Shown: positions 27,976-37,086, counted from the stretch's first letter. The stretch: 64,000 bases of DNA from Desulfovibrio inopinatus DSM 10711 (GCF_000429305.1 NZ_KE386878.1:239036-303035), one strand, 5' to 3'. Made by a program: numbers and translations. Notes: generated by a model from the letters alone, not told the origin.

Positions 27976-28470
27976 ATGGAATGCAAGAAAATACTTATTG
28001 CTGTCGATGGATCGGAGAATTCCTTACGAGCAGTTCGCTATGTCAGCGACATGCTTCCCCATGCCGGGGCGGTCAGCATCAAGCTGTTATATGTTGAACG
28101 CCTACCGGATCGTGATTTTTTCCCCGACGAGCAGAAGTGGAAAGAAGAATGCAATGAACTTCGCAAAAATGTCGTGAAGTTTATGGATACGGCCAAGAAT
28201 TTGATCGTATCGACAGGAATTTCCGGAGAGAATATCGAGACGGAATATCTTTATGACTGTGCATCGCCGTTACTTGATGGAGAACAAAATCGGTGTAGTT
28301 TGGGAACGAGCATTGCCAAAGAGATTCTGAACGTTGTCGAAAAAGAGGGGATTGGCACGGTGGTCGTTGGCCGTCGAGGCGTATCCAAAGCAGAAGAATT
28401 TTTATTTGGAAGCGTTTCCAGCAGAATTATTCACGATGCGAAATATTGCACGGTATGGGTTGTTTCGTAA
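27976..28470 (+). CDS. universal stress protein (UspA family)
   Basis: A 164-residue single-domain Usp. It opens with KKILIAVDGSENSLRAVRYV and ends with the ATP-binding signature G-2x-G-9x-G-S (GRRGVSKAEEFLFGSVS), so it belongs to the ATP-binding class. Such proteins accumulate under starvation or redox stress. The start at 27976 follows GGGAGG; a GTG 18 bases earlier has no site. It is closely linked to the kinase-like gene upstream and converges on a YdcF gene with only 3 bases between stops. Confidence 0.9.
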   Translation: MECKKILIAVDGSENSLRAVRYVSDMLPHAGAVSIKLLYVERLPDRDFFPDEQKWKEECNELRKNVVKFMDTAKNLIVSTGISGENIETEYLYDCASPLLDGEQNRCSLGTSIAKEILNVVEKEGIGTVVVGRRGVSKAEEFLFGSVSSRIIHDAKYCTVWVVS

Positions 28471-28473
28471 CCT

Positions 28474-29145
28474 TTAAGACTTCGAAAGAGGATCGTGACG
28501 AAGTCGATATTGAGCAAATCGAGTTCGCAGGTGCAGGTAGGCGTTGCGTACCTTGTCAGGCATGTATTGTGGAATCTGAAAGCCGAGGTCGGGATACGCC
28601 ATGACTCTTTCCGTGTCACCAACCAGGAGATGCACAACATCTTCAACCGAAATGGCTCCGGTGTCGATATAGTCATTAAAATCGAGTTGAGGCGATGTTG
28701 TCATGACGGTCACATCGGGGAAATGATACCGGAAGCTCGCAAAAGCACGCCGCTCAAGATAGGGTTTTTGGACAAGAATGACCGAGTTGGGCTGTATGCC
28801 ACGTTCTTTGAGCAATGCCATGGAAAAACAGACATTTTCCCCGGTGTTGGTGCTGTGTTCTTCAAGAAAAAGTCGTTGCGGTTCAATGCCGTGTTCAAGG
28901 ATACGATTGGCAAAGAGTCGGGCTTCAGTAGTATGGAATTGCGTTTGTGTCAGTTTGCCGAAACCGCCGGAGATGACAGCGAAAGGGGCCATGTGTGCCG
29001 AAAGTAATGCGGCGCCACGATCCGCAACACGGAGATCGTGACTTCCCATGACGATCAAGCAATCGGCCGGAGCAAGTGAGCAATCCAGACGGTGATAGTC
29101 AAAAAGGATCCGGGCGAAATCCCGGTCTTGAGCAGAAATAGGCAT
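28474..29145 (-). CDS. YdcF/DUF218 family protein
   Basis: A 223-residue soluble DUF218 protein. The family motifs are visible: DCLIVMGSHDLRVADRGAAL, AVISGGFG, the acidic HTTEARLFANRI, EEHSTNTGENVCFS, and VILVQKPYLERRAFASF. YdcF binds SAM in E. coli; its reaction is unknown. The membrane-anchored relatives (SanA, ElyC) act in envelope maintenance, but this copy has no membrane segment. It is preceded by the strong pal terminator, so it has its own promoter. Confidence 0.85.
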   Translation of the reverse strand: MPISAQDRDFARILFDYHRLDCSLAPADCLIVMGSHDLRVADRGAALLSAHMAPFAVISGGFGKLTQTQFHTTEARLFANRILEHGIEPQRLFLEEHSTNTGENVCFSMALLKERGIQPNSVILVQKPYLERRAFASFRYHFPDVTVMTTSPQLDFNDYIDTGAISVEDVVHLLVGDTERVMAYPDLGFQIPQYMPDKVRNAYLHLRTRFAQYRLRHDPLSKS

Positions 29146-29150
29146 ACATA

Positions 29151-29184
29151 AAAAACGCCGCGCCTTCCAAGGCGCGGCGTTTTT
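29151..29184 (-). terminator. pal terminator
   Basis: ACGCCGCGCCTT pairs perfectly with AAGGCGCGGCGT across 2 bases, with A/T runs on both sides. On the minus strand it closes the pal message before the YdcF gene. Confidence 0.9.
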
Positions 29185-29195
29185 GATTGGGATGT

Positions 29196-29708
29196 TTAAT
29201 AGGTTGCCCGGAATTCGTCACGACGATTTTGCGCCCAGGCAGCTTCGTTATGAGCCGGATTGAGGGGACGTTCTTTTCCATAGCTCAGGGTCGACAACCG
29301 GGTGGCGGTGACTCCCTGATTCACCAGGTACTGGGCTGCAGCACGCGCACGACGTTCGCCCAAAGCAAGGTTGTATTCCGCAGTGCCGCGTTCGTCGCAG
29401 TTACCTTCGATGATGAGTTTGACATCGGGGTTGGACTGCAAAATTTCAGCCTTGCGCGTCAGGATAGTACGCGCTTCGGGTTTGAGGTCATAGCGATCGA
29501 AATCAAAGAAAACCATTTGGGAGAGTTCTTGCGAGAGTCTTCCAAGGCGTTCCTGGAGTTCGCGTTCACGGGCCAGGCGTTGACGTTCTTGCTCTTCCCA
29601 AGATGCATCCTGGGTTGTATCGGGTGCAGTTTGTTTCTTGGCGCAACCGAATGCTCCCATGACGAGCAAACATAAAACCATTGTTAAAATCCATGTACTT
29701 TTTTGCAT
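29196..29708 (-). CDS. pal: peptidoglycan-associated lipoprotein (Pal/OmpA-like)
   Basis: A 170-residue outer-membrane lipoprotein that anchors the envelope to peptidoglycan as part of Tol-Pal. The signal ends in a lipobox-like GAFGC (the -3 residue is not the usual Leu), then a short linker with a charged coiled-coil segment. The OmpA C-terminal domain has FFDFDRYDLKPEA and the signature IIEGNCDERGTAEYN with NLALGERRARAA. No tol genes are nearby. The start at 29708 suits the GAGGAGG site better than the ATG 6 bases upstream. Confidence 0.9.
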   Translation of the reverse strand: MQKSTWILTMVLCLLVMGAFGCAKKQTAPDTTQDASWEEQERQRLARERELQERLGRLSQELSQMVFFDFDRYDLKPEARTILTRKAEILQSNPDVKLIIEGNCDERGTAEYNLALGERRARAAAQYLVNQGVTATRLSTLSYGKERPLNPAHNEAAWAQNRRDEFRATY

Positions 29709-30026
29709 TGCCATCTCCTCCTCGGTCGTGCCGATTCTCGTTACGGCAGGTTGCCTTACAAATGGCCTTGACTTCGGACTTTTGATTGTTGGGGAACGAA
29801 CAAATTCTTTTCATTCTATCGAACTGACGGCGATGTTCAAGAAAAATTTAACAAAGATTGAAAACCTTGAAAAGGTCAATCCAAACAAACTGTTGCTGAT
29901 GTTTTTTGTGATCACAAAAGAAATTGTTTGGAATAATACGTGAAATTATTTTTTCATACGCAAAGAAAAAAAACGAAAAGCCGCCAAATTGGCGGCTTTT
30001 CGAATGATTCAGGCACGAAAGTCTCT
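29709..30026. other. AT-rich spacer upstream of pal
   Basis: Apart from the terminator at its right end, this ~300-base stretch shows no gene. It is AT-rich and should contain the pal promoter; no confident -35/-10 pair is seen. Confidence 0.5.
29974..30002 (-). terminator. terminator of the 30.0-30.4 kb gene
   Basis: CGAAAAGCCGCC and GGCGGCTTTTCG form a perfect stem, and on the minus strand it runs into a long T tract (the A run at 29966-29973). Confidence 0.88.
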
Positions 30027-30434
30027 TCAATGTTGGGAAGATTCCTTTTCAGAAGGCGACTTTTCAACCAAATCGAGAATAAGGAGTGCCCCGCTTAAGT
30101 CGCGTTTATTCTCTGCCGTCATGGCATCAAGAATATATCCTTTCAGCGAATGGGACACATCAGCCAAAGCTGTCTCCTCCCCAAGCGCCCGTCTATAGGC
30201 AGCATCAAGCAGGCACAACATGGAAAAATGCCAGGAATCATCGTACGGAACGTAGTAGCTCAACAGTTCCGAAATTTTGAGAACACCAAAAACAATGTGC
30301 TCCAGCTTACTGTAGTCTCGACTCCAGAAGTCCTTGTCATGCAGTACCGGACGCTCAGCCTGATCTGGCGGGGCACCGGGTTGCATTGGATTGGTCTTCT
30401 GACGGAACGCGTCAATGGAAATGACGGTGGCCAT
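30027..30434 (-). CDS. conserved-looking hypothetical protein
   Basis: A 135-residue soluble protein I do not recognise. After a short polar N-terminus (MATVISIDAFRQK) and a Pro-rich linker it is helical, with FWSRDYSKLEHIVFGVLKISELLSYYVPYDDSWHFSMLCLLDAAYRRALGE as the core and a charged, Glu/Ser-rich tail. The start has GAGGAGG at correct spacing, and the gene has its own terminator, so it is real. It stands alone between pal and the histidine kinase leader. Confidence 0.7.
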   Translation of the reverse strand: MATVISIDAFRQKTNPMQPGAPPDQAERPVLHDKDFWSRDYSKLEHIVFGVLKISELLSYYVPYDDSWHFSMLCLLDAAYRRALGEETALADVSHSLKGYILDAMTAENKRDLSGALLILDLVEKSPSEKESSQH

Positions 30435-30997
30435 GCCAAACCTCCTCGTGCCTGTATTCGTATGTGTTACGCTACGCAGTACTCGGAACACCCCGTTATT
30501 GACGGAGCCAACATGACGTTTTCAAGTACTCTTCAGTACTCTTTTCGGATAGAAAAAAAAAAACTTAAGGCGTGATTGCAAAAAAAAATCAGCAACCAAA
30601 CGAAGGAGAGAAGACGAGAAAGGCAGGCATATTTCGGCTGGAAAAAATAGAGGGGCAAAAAGAGATTCGCCCGGGGGACGCATAGCTGGACAACCAGTGA
30701 GGGTTGCCTGAAGGAGTAAATTTCGGCAAAGCCCTGCATCGCGTAAGGGCGAATCAGATCGGGGCTCTCAGTAGCCCGGTATGAGTATACTGATTAACGA
30801 TAGCTACCCTCCGTTACGGTACAGAACACCTGCTTCGGACCGTCCCAAGCATTGATGCAACAATATGATAAAACAAAATCCCTGTAAAGGGATTGCCTTC
30901 AAAAAACCATGACAAGATACAAGAGTGTTGTGTATGCCTTAGGGGAAAGCAAACATATGTTGACGAAGCAACTGGGAAAATTCAAGATCTGATAGAA
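30435..30997. other. 563-base gene-free region with a structured stretch
   Basis: No coding frame is convincing. The left ~150 bases are AT-rich and probably hold the minus-strand promoter. The right part contains the folded stretch annotated at 30664-30777 and leads into the histidine kinase gene. Confidence 0.5.
30664..30777 (+). ncRNA. candidate structured leader RNA
   Basis: A closing helix GATTCGCCC (30664-30672) with GGGCGAATC (30747-30755) encloses alternative hairpins: CAACC with GGTTG (30691-30706), and TTGCC-GAA with TTC-GGCAA (30704-30729), which share bases and so exclude each other. A further hairpin GGGCT with AGCCC lies at 30762-30777. The layout resembles a riboswitch or leader upstream of the histidine kinase gene, but it matches no class I know. 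It could also be a small RNA. Confidence 0.35.
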
Positions 30998-32440
30998 ATG
31001 AAGAAACACAACGAATACGAGAGAGCTGCCGAGATGCCTGTGAGTTCACCGGTAGAAGAACTCAAAGCGCTTGTTCGCCAGGGGGATACCGAACGCCTTT
31101 TGTATCGGTTGGATCGTCTCGGTCATATTGTTGATGGCCTGGTTCGGGAAAACGCCGTTCTTCGCGATCAGGTAGCCCAGGCTGATATCAGTCGAGAAAA
31201 GTTGTTTCGAGGTTTTGAGGCGGGAAAAGCTCAATATGCGGCTGTGCAGAACGTCTTTATCATGTTCCGTGATGCTTCTCGTATGGTACAACAAATTAAA
31301 ATCCATGATGAAATTATTCCTGTTCTTGGCCGATTACGTGGAGAGTTTCAGCTTGATGCCATAAGTCTTGTTTTGAGTCCTGAGTATCGGATGGATAGAC
31401 CAGAATTGGCAGTGCTCTTGCCGGCGGACGGACCTGAGCGTGGTGTGGCGAAACGATTGCTTATTGATCGTGAGTCCGTCATGATTCGCGCCGACGTTGT
31501 GGACAACCCTTCCCGATTTCTTGATGGACGCATCTTGCGCGAACAGCCAAGGCTCCTGGATGGTTCTTTGTTCCTCTATCCTATGGTGGATAAATACGAT
31601 CCCTGTCGTGTGATAGGCATTTTGGGCTTTGCCAGTCGCAATCCCGAACGTTTCGGTGAAGACAAAGATACGGATTTCCTCGAGCATTTTTGCGAGATTT
31701 TTACAAGTGTTCTTGTAGACATTACGGATAGAAAACGAGCCGATGATCTGCGCGAAGACATGGAGCGCATGACACGCCATGATCTCAAGTCGCCGCTCAA
31801 TGCCATTTTGACCTTGCCCAAATTGCTTTTGCAATCTGATGACTTCACTCCACGTCAACAAGAGATGTTAGGACTGATCCAAGACGCGGGATACCGCATG
31901 CTTGATATGATCAACTTGTCGCTTTCTCTCTATAAGATGGAAAAAAAATCCTACCCTCTTTTGACAGAACCTTTGGATCTCCTCCCGGTTTTGGATAAAA
32001 TTCACTCGGATTTATCTGGTTTGTTTTCCGCATTAGAAGTTGAGATGGTTGTTCTTGTCGGAGGTCGTTCTCGTCAACCTGACGATACGTTTGTCATTTT
32101 TGGAGAAGAAATCCTGTGCTACACCATGCTGGCGAACCTTGTGAAAAATGCGGTCGAAGCCTCTCAAGAAGGTCAAGATGTCACTATTCGTCTGAGCAGA
32201 GCGACGCAGGCTAGCGTCAGCGTTCACAATGCCGGTGTGGTGAGTGACGCCGTACGGGAAACGTTTTTTGAGAAATATACCACATGTGGCAAGCAAGACG
32301 GCACCGGCCTCGGTACTTACGGTGCCAAGCTCATTGCAGAGACGCATGGTGGGTCCATCGAAATGACCACGTCCGAAGGAGAAGGGACCACGGTTACCGT
32401 GTTGTTCCCGACAAGCCCCCCCCCGTCTCAGTGGCCGTAA
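30998..32440 (+). CDS. sensor histidine kinase with GAF/DUF484-like input domain
   Basis: A soluble 480-residue kinase. A coiled coil (residues ~20-80) leads to a GAF-like domain (~90-270), then the phosphoacceptor helix with RHDLKSPLNAIL, an N box LVKNAVEAS, and a G2 box KQDGTGLGTYGAKLIAETHGG. No transmembrane segment is present, so the signal is cytoplasmic. The start is uncertain: TTG 30893, ATG 30998 and ATG 31034 are all in frame, and none has a strong ribosome site. No response regulator is adjacent. The last residues are encoded through a C9 tract, and the gene overlaps the convergent surface-protein gene by 47 bases. Confidence 0.85.
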   Translation: MKKHNEYERAAEMPVSSPVEELKALVRQGDTERLLYRLDRLGHIVDGLVRENAVLRDQVAQADISREKLFRGFEAGKAQYAAVQNVFIMFRDASRMVQQIKIHDEIIPVLGRLRGEFQLDAISLVLSPEYRMDRPELAVLLPADGPERGVAKRLLIDRESVMIRADVVDNPSRFLDGRILREQPRLLDGSLFLYPMVDKYDPCRVIGILGFASRNPERFGEDKDTDFLEHFCEIFTSVLVDITDRKRADDLREDMERMTRHDLKSPLNAILTLPKLLLQSDDFTPRQQEMLGLIQDAGYRMLDMINLSLSLYKMEKKSYPLLTEPLDLLPVLDKIHSDLSGLFSALEVEMVVLVGGRSRQPDDTFVIFGEEILCYTMLANLVKNAVEASQEGQDVTIRLSRATQASVSVHNAGVVSDAVRETFFEKYTTCGKQDGTGLGTYGAKLIAETHGGSIEMTTSEGEGTTVTVLFPTSPPPSQWP

Positions 32441-34514
32441 GCAAATTGATAATAACCGGTAAAATATCCAGCTTGCTTCCGCTCAGGTAGAGTTCTCGAA
32501 CGTCTGAGCCAAGGAGTTGTCTGTTATAAACCCGAACTTGGTCCATTTTCCCGGAGAACCACTTGGGATCGCTTGTTGTGTGGTGCCCCATCTGCATTGG
32601 AATACCCGTCAACATCGACGAGGTTGTCAAGGGAAGCATTTCGCGTAACTCGCCGTTGAGGTAGATACGGATTTCTTCGTTGGCCACCGACATGGCGACA
32701 TGCGTCCACATGCCTATAGGGACGGGCACTGTTGTATTTCGAAATCCATCTGGAGTAGACACAGCGAAGACCCCATCGTCGAGATTGAGATGGAGTCCGT
32801 ATCCGGTGTCTGCGTCCGTACTGGAGTCGAGCAACGTTTGATAGCCGAGAACGGTCGTTGTCTGAAACCACAACGCATACGCTAACGGTGGAGTTTGAAT
32901 CGGGACCGGCGTTTGAAGATACATGGCGCCGTCGAATTGCGCAGCCAAACCGATTTGGCCTGGCACATACTTCAAAGACCCCGAGGCGACCACTGCGTCA
33001 CCATAATTGCCGGCCGCGTCTTTTAGCGTTCCGTTCAGTGGGTAATATGCTCGAGCCTCAGTTATATCATTGGTAAAAAATTTCCAGACAATATCCGAGC
33101 ATAATATAAAGTTGTTGTCTGCATCTTCTATCGCGGTATCGAGAACAGCTGTGTACTGTTTATTTTCGACAAGGCTATAACTCGGAGTAAAGCTTGCGGT
33201 TCTCGTCACTGTGTCATAAATAGCGGTTCCTGGAATAGGAATATTGTATTCATCATATACCATAAATGTCGTTGCGTTAACAGATGTTGTTGCGAGATCA
33301 ACTGCAAAGGTCGCCGATATAACGCTGTTTATGCTGGCATATTTATCGTTCGGTAGGGGATAAAGCGAAGTGACAGCCGGTACAAGGTCGGACGACGACA
33401 CGGCAAACCGTGCCGCAGTCGTATTGCAGCCACTATATGTGGATTCAATAACCAGGCCGTAATTGGCATTGGGGTTCTCTTTCCAATATTCATAAAGATG
33501 AGGGATGGGGATCTCAATGAATTCAGGGTTTGAAGGTGCTGAAATGGGGACAACATCATCCAGCGAAGCACTCATTTCACTGGGAGCAGTGTTTGCTGTG
33601 ATGGTCATTTCATTCCAGTCCGATGTTAATCCGACTATACTGAAGTTGATATTGCAATGTTCATCACACGAGCCTTTGCCAAGGAAATAAAAGCCGAGAA
33701 GGGCATTGTCCATTGGGGTAGGCAAACCGTCCAAGTTGAAGCGGATGTATGTTTTTTGTGTGCCGCCACACGAATCACAGCCACTTGTCATTGATGCGAG
33801 TAAAGATTCCGAAGAGCCATGATTGGTATCGGGGTGACAGGATTCGGTCCACGCGTCCTTGCCTGCTTCTCTCGAACCGTCATCGGTGCCATCGTTGGCA
33901 CCTGGACCAGGCTGCAAAACGAAACTTTGGCCACTGGCATTGATGACCCGCAGGTAGGGACGACCGAGCCGCGGAGTGTTCTCGTCAAATTCGATAACAT
34001 AGGCTCTCGCCAGGGTGGATTGCGATACGAGTTGCCAACTGTTTGAGCGACTTTCCGCAGAGCGGGCATACGCGATGATATCATCTGGCGAAACGGTTAC
34101 GGGCTCTCCTTTTCCCCAATTGCTGTATGTAAACGGTTCTCCTGTGATCCAGGCAAGAGTGCCATCTGGAGTTCCGATACCACCCAAAAACGGCCCGACA
34201 TCGAGTGTCCATGAGAGCGCGTTATCAATAAGCGAAAAAACGAAATCGTTCTCTTGGCTTGATTCGATGGTGGCCAAATAGCCTCCTGCCAGACGAGCGG
34301 CTCGTTCTGCTTCCGGCCATGTGAGCGGTAATACCGCAATCGCAACTTGGTACGAGTGACCATTGCCTCCGTCGGACATCGGCCAGAGTTTCAATGCGTC
34401 GGATGCAAGGCCACAGCTTTGTGCTAGCCCAAATGTTGGATAACTGAGTACGGCAGCAATACAGATGAGAGAAGACATCATGATTTGACGAAATGCAGTA
34501 ATAAATGGGGTCAT
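32394..34514 (-). CDS. secreted multidomain surface protein (C-type lectin, DNRLRE-like, Ig-like, LamG)
   Basis: A 706-residue secreted protein. After a signal peptide (~residues 1-32) come a C-type-lectin-like domain (~50-180, WPEAERAARLAGGYLATIESSQEN ... SNWGKGEP), a DNRLRE-like domain (~185-390, with TYIRFNLDGLP), a bacterial Ig-like domain (~400-500, NKQYTAVLDTAIED), and a LamG/concanavalin fold (~515-680, MWTHVAMSVANEEIRIYLNGEL and MDQVRVYNRQL). It probably binds carbohydrate or surfaces. No sorting signal or transporter genes are adjacent. The start at 34514 follows GGAAG. Its C-terminus is read through the same homopolymer (as G9) as the convergent kinase. Confidence 0.8.
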   Translation of the reverse strand: MTPFITAFRQIMMSSLICIAAVLSYPTFGLAQSCGLASDALKLWPMSDGGNGHSYQVAIAVLPLTWPEAERAARLAGGYLATIESSQENDFVFSLIDNALSWTLDVGPFLGGIGTPDGTLAWITGEPFTYSNWGKGEPVTVSPDDIIAYARSAESRSNSWQLVSQSTLARAYVIEFDENTPRLGRPYLRVINASGQSFVLQPGPGANDGTDDGSREAGKDAWTESCHPDTNHGSSESLLASMTSGCDSCGGTQKTYIRFNLDGLPTPMDNALLGFYFLGKGSCDEHCNINFSIVGLTSDWNEMTITANTAPSEMSASLDDVVPISAPSNPEFIEIPIPHLYEYWKENPNANYGLVIESTYSGCNTTAARFAVSSSDLVPAVTSLYPLPNDKYASINSVISATFAVDLATTSVNATTFMVYDEYNIPIPGTAIYDTVTRTASFTPSYSLVENKQYTAVLDTAIEDADNNFILCSDIVWKFFTNDITEARAYYPLNGTLKDAAGNYGDAVVASGSLKYVPGQIGLAAQFDGAMYLQTPVPIQTPPLAYALWFQTTTVLGYQTLLDSSTDADTGYGLHLNLDDGVFAVSTPDGFRNTTVPVPIGMWTHVAMSVANEEIRIYLNGELREMLPLTTSSMLTGIPMQMGHHTTSDPKWFSGKMDQVRVYNRQLLGSDVRELYLSGSKLDILPVIINLLTATETGGGLSGTTR
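32416..32424. repeat. C9 homopolymer inside two overlapping genes
   Basis: Nine consecutive C residues lie in the 47-base overlap of the histidine kinase (plus) and the surface protein (minus). Slippage here would change both C-termini at once. Confidence 0.9.
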
Positions 34515-35031
34515 AAAATACTTCCTGATCAGACGGTTTCTTTCTTGTATCGGTATGAGAGTCGTTACTCTTCGCAATGACATTGGAATGAGTATTCATA
34601 CCTGTTTTTTTCGTAGATTTGCAACATAGATTGAAAACAATCTCATGTACGAGGTCGTAATATATACAACTCTTTGGACTCTGCCCTTGACAAAATCGAT
34701 CCATTACTTATTTCAATGCCGGTCAAATTTCCTTTTGAGCGGCATGAGACCGTCGAAGACGCTTTTTCTCAATGTGAGAACGCCGTGAGGAGAGTGTTTC
34801 GGTTTCATATTTTTCATGTTTGGTCGCATATCGTGCGGCCTTGAGGCTTGCCCGGCGTTGCCGGGCGTGTCGTCTTCGTATGTTTCGTGAGGAAACGAAA
34901 AAAGACGTCGCATGTGAGTACGGGGACTTCCGACCTCATTTCCGTGTGATCGTCTGAGGACGGTTATTTTGTTAACGGGCTGATTGCAAAGAGGCAATCA
35001 GTTACAAAACACAGCATAGACGAGGAGAATC
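34515..35031. other. gene-free region upstream of htpG
   Basis: About 500 bases between the divergent surface-protein and htpG genes. It has a 7-bp GC hairpin (GCCCGGC/GCCGGGC, 34850-34866), a GTTTC/GAAAC hairpin followed by an A run (34882-34902), and CTGATTGC/GCAATCAG (34980-35001) just before the htpG ribosome site. No CIRCE element was found. Coding potential is not convincing. Confidence 0.5.
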
Positions 35032-36942
35032 ATGTCCGAGAGTCAAGCGAGCAAAACGTACGAGTTCAAAGCCGAAATTAAACAACTGCTCGAGATCATT
35101 ACGCACTCCATCTACACCAACCGCGAAATTTTTCTCCGCGAACTCATTTCCAACGCTTCGGACGCCCTGGACAAGGTTCGGTTTCTTCAGCAGAGCGGCC
35201 AGGACGTCATTGAGCCCGACACAGAACTCAATATTGCCATATCTGTCGACACTGAGAAAAAAGTCATCACGATCAAAGATACGGGGATCGGGATGACCGA
35301 AAGTGAGCTTGTCGACCATATCGGAACGATTGCCAAGTCGGGATCGGCGGACTTTTTGAAGTCTGTGACAGAGCAGCAGGGCGACGCCAGTGGAATTATC
35401 GGGAAATTCGGTGTTGGCTTTTATTCTGTGTTCATGGTCGCGGACAAAGTTGTTTTGACCACACGTTCGGCTCAGCCCGATGCACAACCGATGGCATGGA
35501 TTTCCGATGGGTTGGGATCGTTCTCCATGGAACCAGCGCAGGGCGATATTGCGCGTGGCACAACCATTGAGATTCATCTGAAGTCTTCGACCGAAGAATT
35601 TGCGGATGTCGATCGTATCAAGAGCATTATCAAGACCCATTCGAGCTTCATTTCCTTCCCCATTCTCGTGGCTGACGAGAAAGTCAACACCATTGCCGCG
35701 TTATGGCGTGAACCCAAAACATCGGTTACGAAAGAACAATACGAAGAATTCTACAAATTTCTTACGTATGATTCCAACGCGCCCATGGAGACCATCCATA
35801 TCCAGGTCGATGCTCCCGTGCAGTTCACGTCTTTGCTGTTTGTTCCGGAACATAGCATGGACATGTTTGGCGCGTACAACAAGGACTACGGATTAGATCT
35901 TTATGTCCGTCGTGTTCTCATCCAGCGACAGGCTGAAGAACTGTTGCCTGAATACCTTGGTTTCATCAAAGGGGTGGTCGATACCGAAGATTTACCACTC
36001 AATATTTCGCGTGAAACCCTGCAGGAAAATGTTGTTCTGCGAAAAATTGCATCGACCGTTACGAAACAGGCATTGAATCGTCTGAAAAAGTTGGCGAAAG
36101 ACGACGCGGAAAAATACGCTACGTTTTTTAAAGCGCATGAAAAGACCTTTAAGCTCGGATATAGCGATTACGCCAACCGTGACGATTTTGCGGAACTTGT
36201 TCGCTTTAATTCTTCGTCCATGGAAAAGAGCGATGAGCTTGTCTCGTTTGAAGATTATGTTGGACGTATGAAGGAAGGGCAGACAGAAATCTACTACCTT
36301 TCCGGTCCGAGCCGCGACGCTTTGGAATTGACTCCGCATATGGAGATCTTCCGAAAGAAAGGCATTGAGGTGCTGTACCTGTTTGAGCCCATTGACGAAT
36401 TCATTATGGATGCACTCCGCAAGTATAAGGATTTCGATCTCAAATCGGCAGAACATGTGGACACGGCCGCACTCAAAGACTTCGCCGACGCTGCCGAAGA
36501 CGAGAAGCCGGTTGAGGAATTGGATGAAAAAGGGAAGACTGATCTTGATGCGCTGATCGGAGAAATCCGGCAGATTTTGGGCGACAAGGTCACCGATGTT
36601 CGACTGTCCGAGCGTTTGTCCAAGAGTCCTTCTTGTCTCGTGAGCCCTGATGGAGACGTGACGTCGCACATGCAGAAAATTATGCGCCTTGTGACGAAAG
36701 ATACTTCCGTTCCGAAAAAGGTGCTGGAGATCAACAAAGATCATCCGCTGATCCGCAATCTGATTCGGATTCACCAAAATAGTCCCTCCGATCCGTTTAT
36801 CTCTACAGCCGTTGAACAGCTCTACGAATCGGCGCTCCTCATGGAAGGGTACTTGTCCGATCCGCATAAGATGGTCAGCCGTATTAATAGTTTGCTTGAA
36901 AATTCGAGCAGTTGGTATGCTCAGATGAAGAATCTGAGTTAG
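35032..36942 (+). CDS. htpG: HSP90-family chaperone HtpG
   Basis: HtpG is the bacterial Hsp90, an ATP-dependent dimeric chaperone. The 636-residue protein has the GHKL ATPase domain (YTNREIFLRELISNASDALDK, DTGIGMT, GTIAKSGS, GKFGVGFYSVFMVAD), the middle domain with LFVPEH and GVVDTEDLPLNISRE, and the C-terminal dimerisation domain. Its length is normal and no residue looks missing. It is preceded by GAGGAG and followed by an excellent terminator, so it is a single-gene unit. Confidence 0.97.
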   Translation: MSESQASKTYEFKAEIKQLLEIITHSIYTNREIFLRELISNASDALDKVRFLQQSGQDVIEPDTELNIAISVDTEKKVITIKDTGIGMTESELVDHIGTIAKSGSADFLKSVTEQQGDASGIIGKFGVGFYSVFMVADKVVLTTRSAQPDAQPMAWISDGLGSFSMEPAQGDIARGTTIEIHLKSSTEEFADVDRIKSIIKTHSSFISFPILVADEKVNTIAALWREPKTSVTKEQYEEFYKFLTYDSNAPMETIHIQVDAPVQFTSLLFVPEHSMDMFGAYNKDYGLDLYVRRVLIQRQAEELLPEYLGFIKGVVDTEDLPLNISRETLQENVVLRKIASTVTKQALNRLKKLAKDDAEKYATFFKAHEKTFKLGYSDYANRDDFAELVRFNSSSMEKSDELVSFEDYVGRMKEGQTEIYYLSGPSRDALELTPHMEIFRKKGIEVLYLFEPIDEFIMDALRKYKDFDLKSAEHVDTAALKDFADAAEDEKPVEELDEKGKTDLDALIGEIRQILGDKVTDVRLSERLSKSPSCLVSPDGDVTSHMQKIMRLVTKDTSVPKKVLEINKDHPLIRNLIRIHQNSPSDPFISTAVEQLYESALLMEGYLSDPHKMVSRINSLLENSSSWYAQMKNLS

Positions 36943-36971
36943 ATCACTCGACTCTTTTTAAAGAAAAACAT

Positions 36972-37012
36972 CATAAACGCGCCCGAAGAGATTCTCTTCG
37001 GGCGCGTTTATG
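36972..37012 (+). terminator. htpG terminator
   Basis: A perfect 19-bp stem (36972-36990 with 36994-37012) has a 3-base loop and a GC core of CGCGCCCGAAGAG, flanked by A/T bases. Confidence 0.9.
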
Positions 37013-37045
37013 TTTGGAGTCCGGCAAAACAGTGATGGTTAATTC

Positions 37046-37060
37046 TGGAACGGCTCTTGT
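37046..37060 (+). promoter_or_regulatory. possible sigma-54 promoter of fliK operon
   Basis: TGGAACGGCTCTTGT has the -24 GG and a -12 TTGT where GC is expected, at correct spacing, 26 bases before the fliK start. The -12 deviation and the short leader make this weak, but flagellar hook genes are commonly sigma-54 dependent. Confidence 0.35.
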
Positions 37061-37086
37061 ATTGGTATGGGGCAAGGAGGAAGGTC

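Noticed and set aside
30664-30860. Cyclic di-GMP-I, TPP, SAM, cobalamin or glutamine riboswitch upstream of the histidine kinase
   Set aside because: None of the conserved strings of these classes is present in the right order, although GGCAAAGCC superficially recalls the cyclic di-GMP-I core.
34850-34866. CIRCE or heat-shock operator upstream of htpG
   Set aside because: The GC hairpin does not match the CIRCE consensus, and no other heat-shock operator was recognised.
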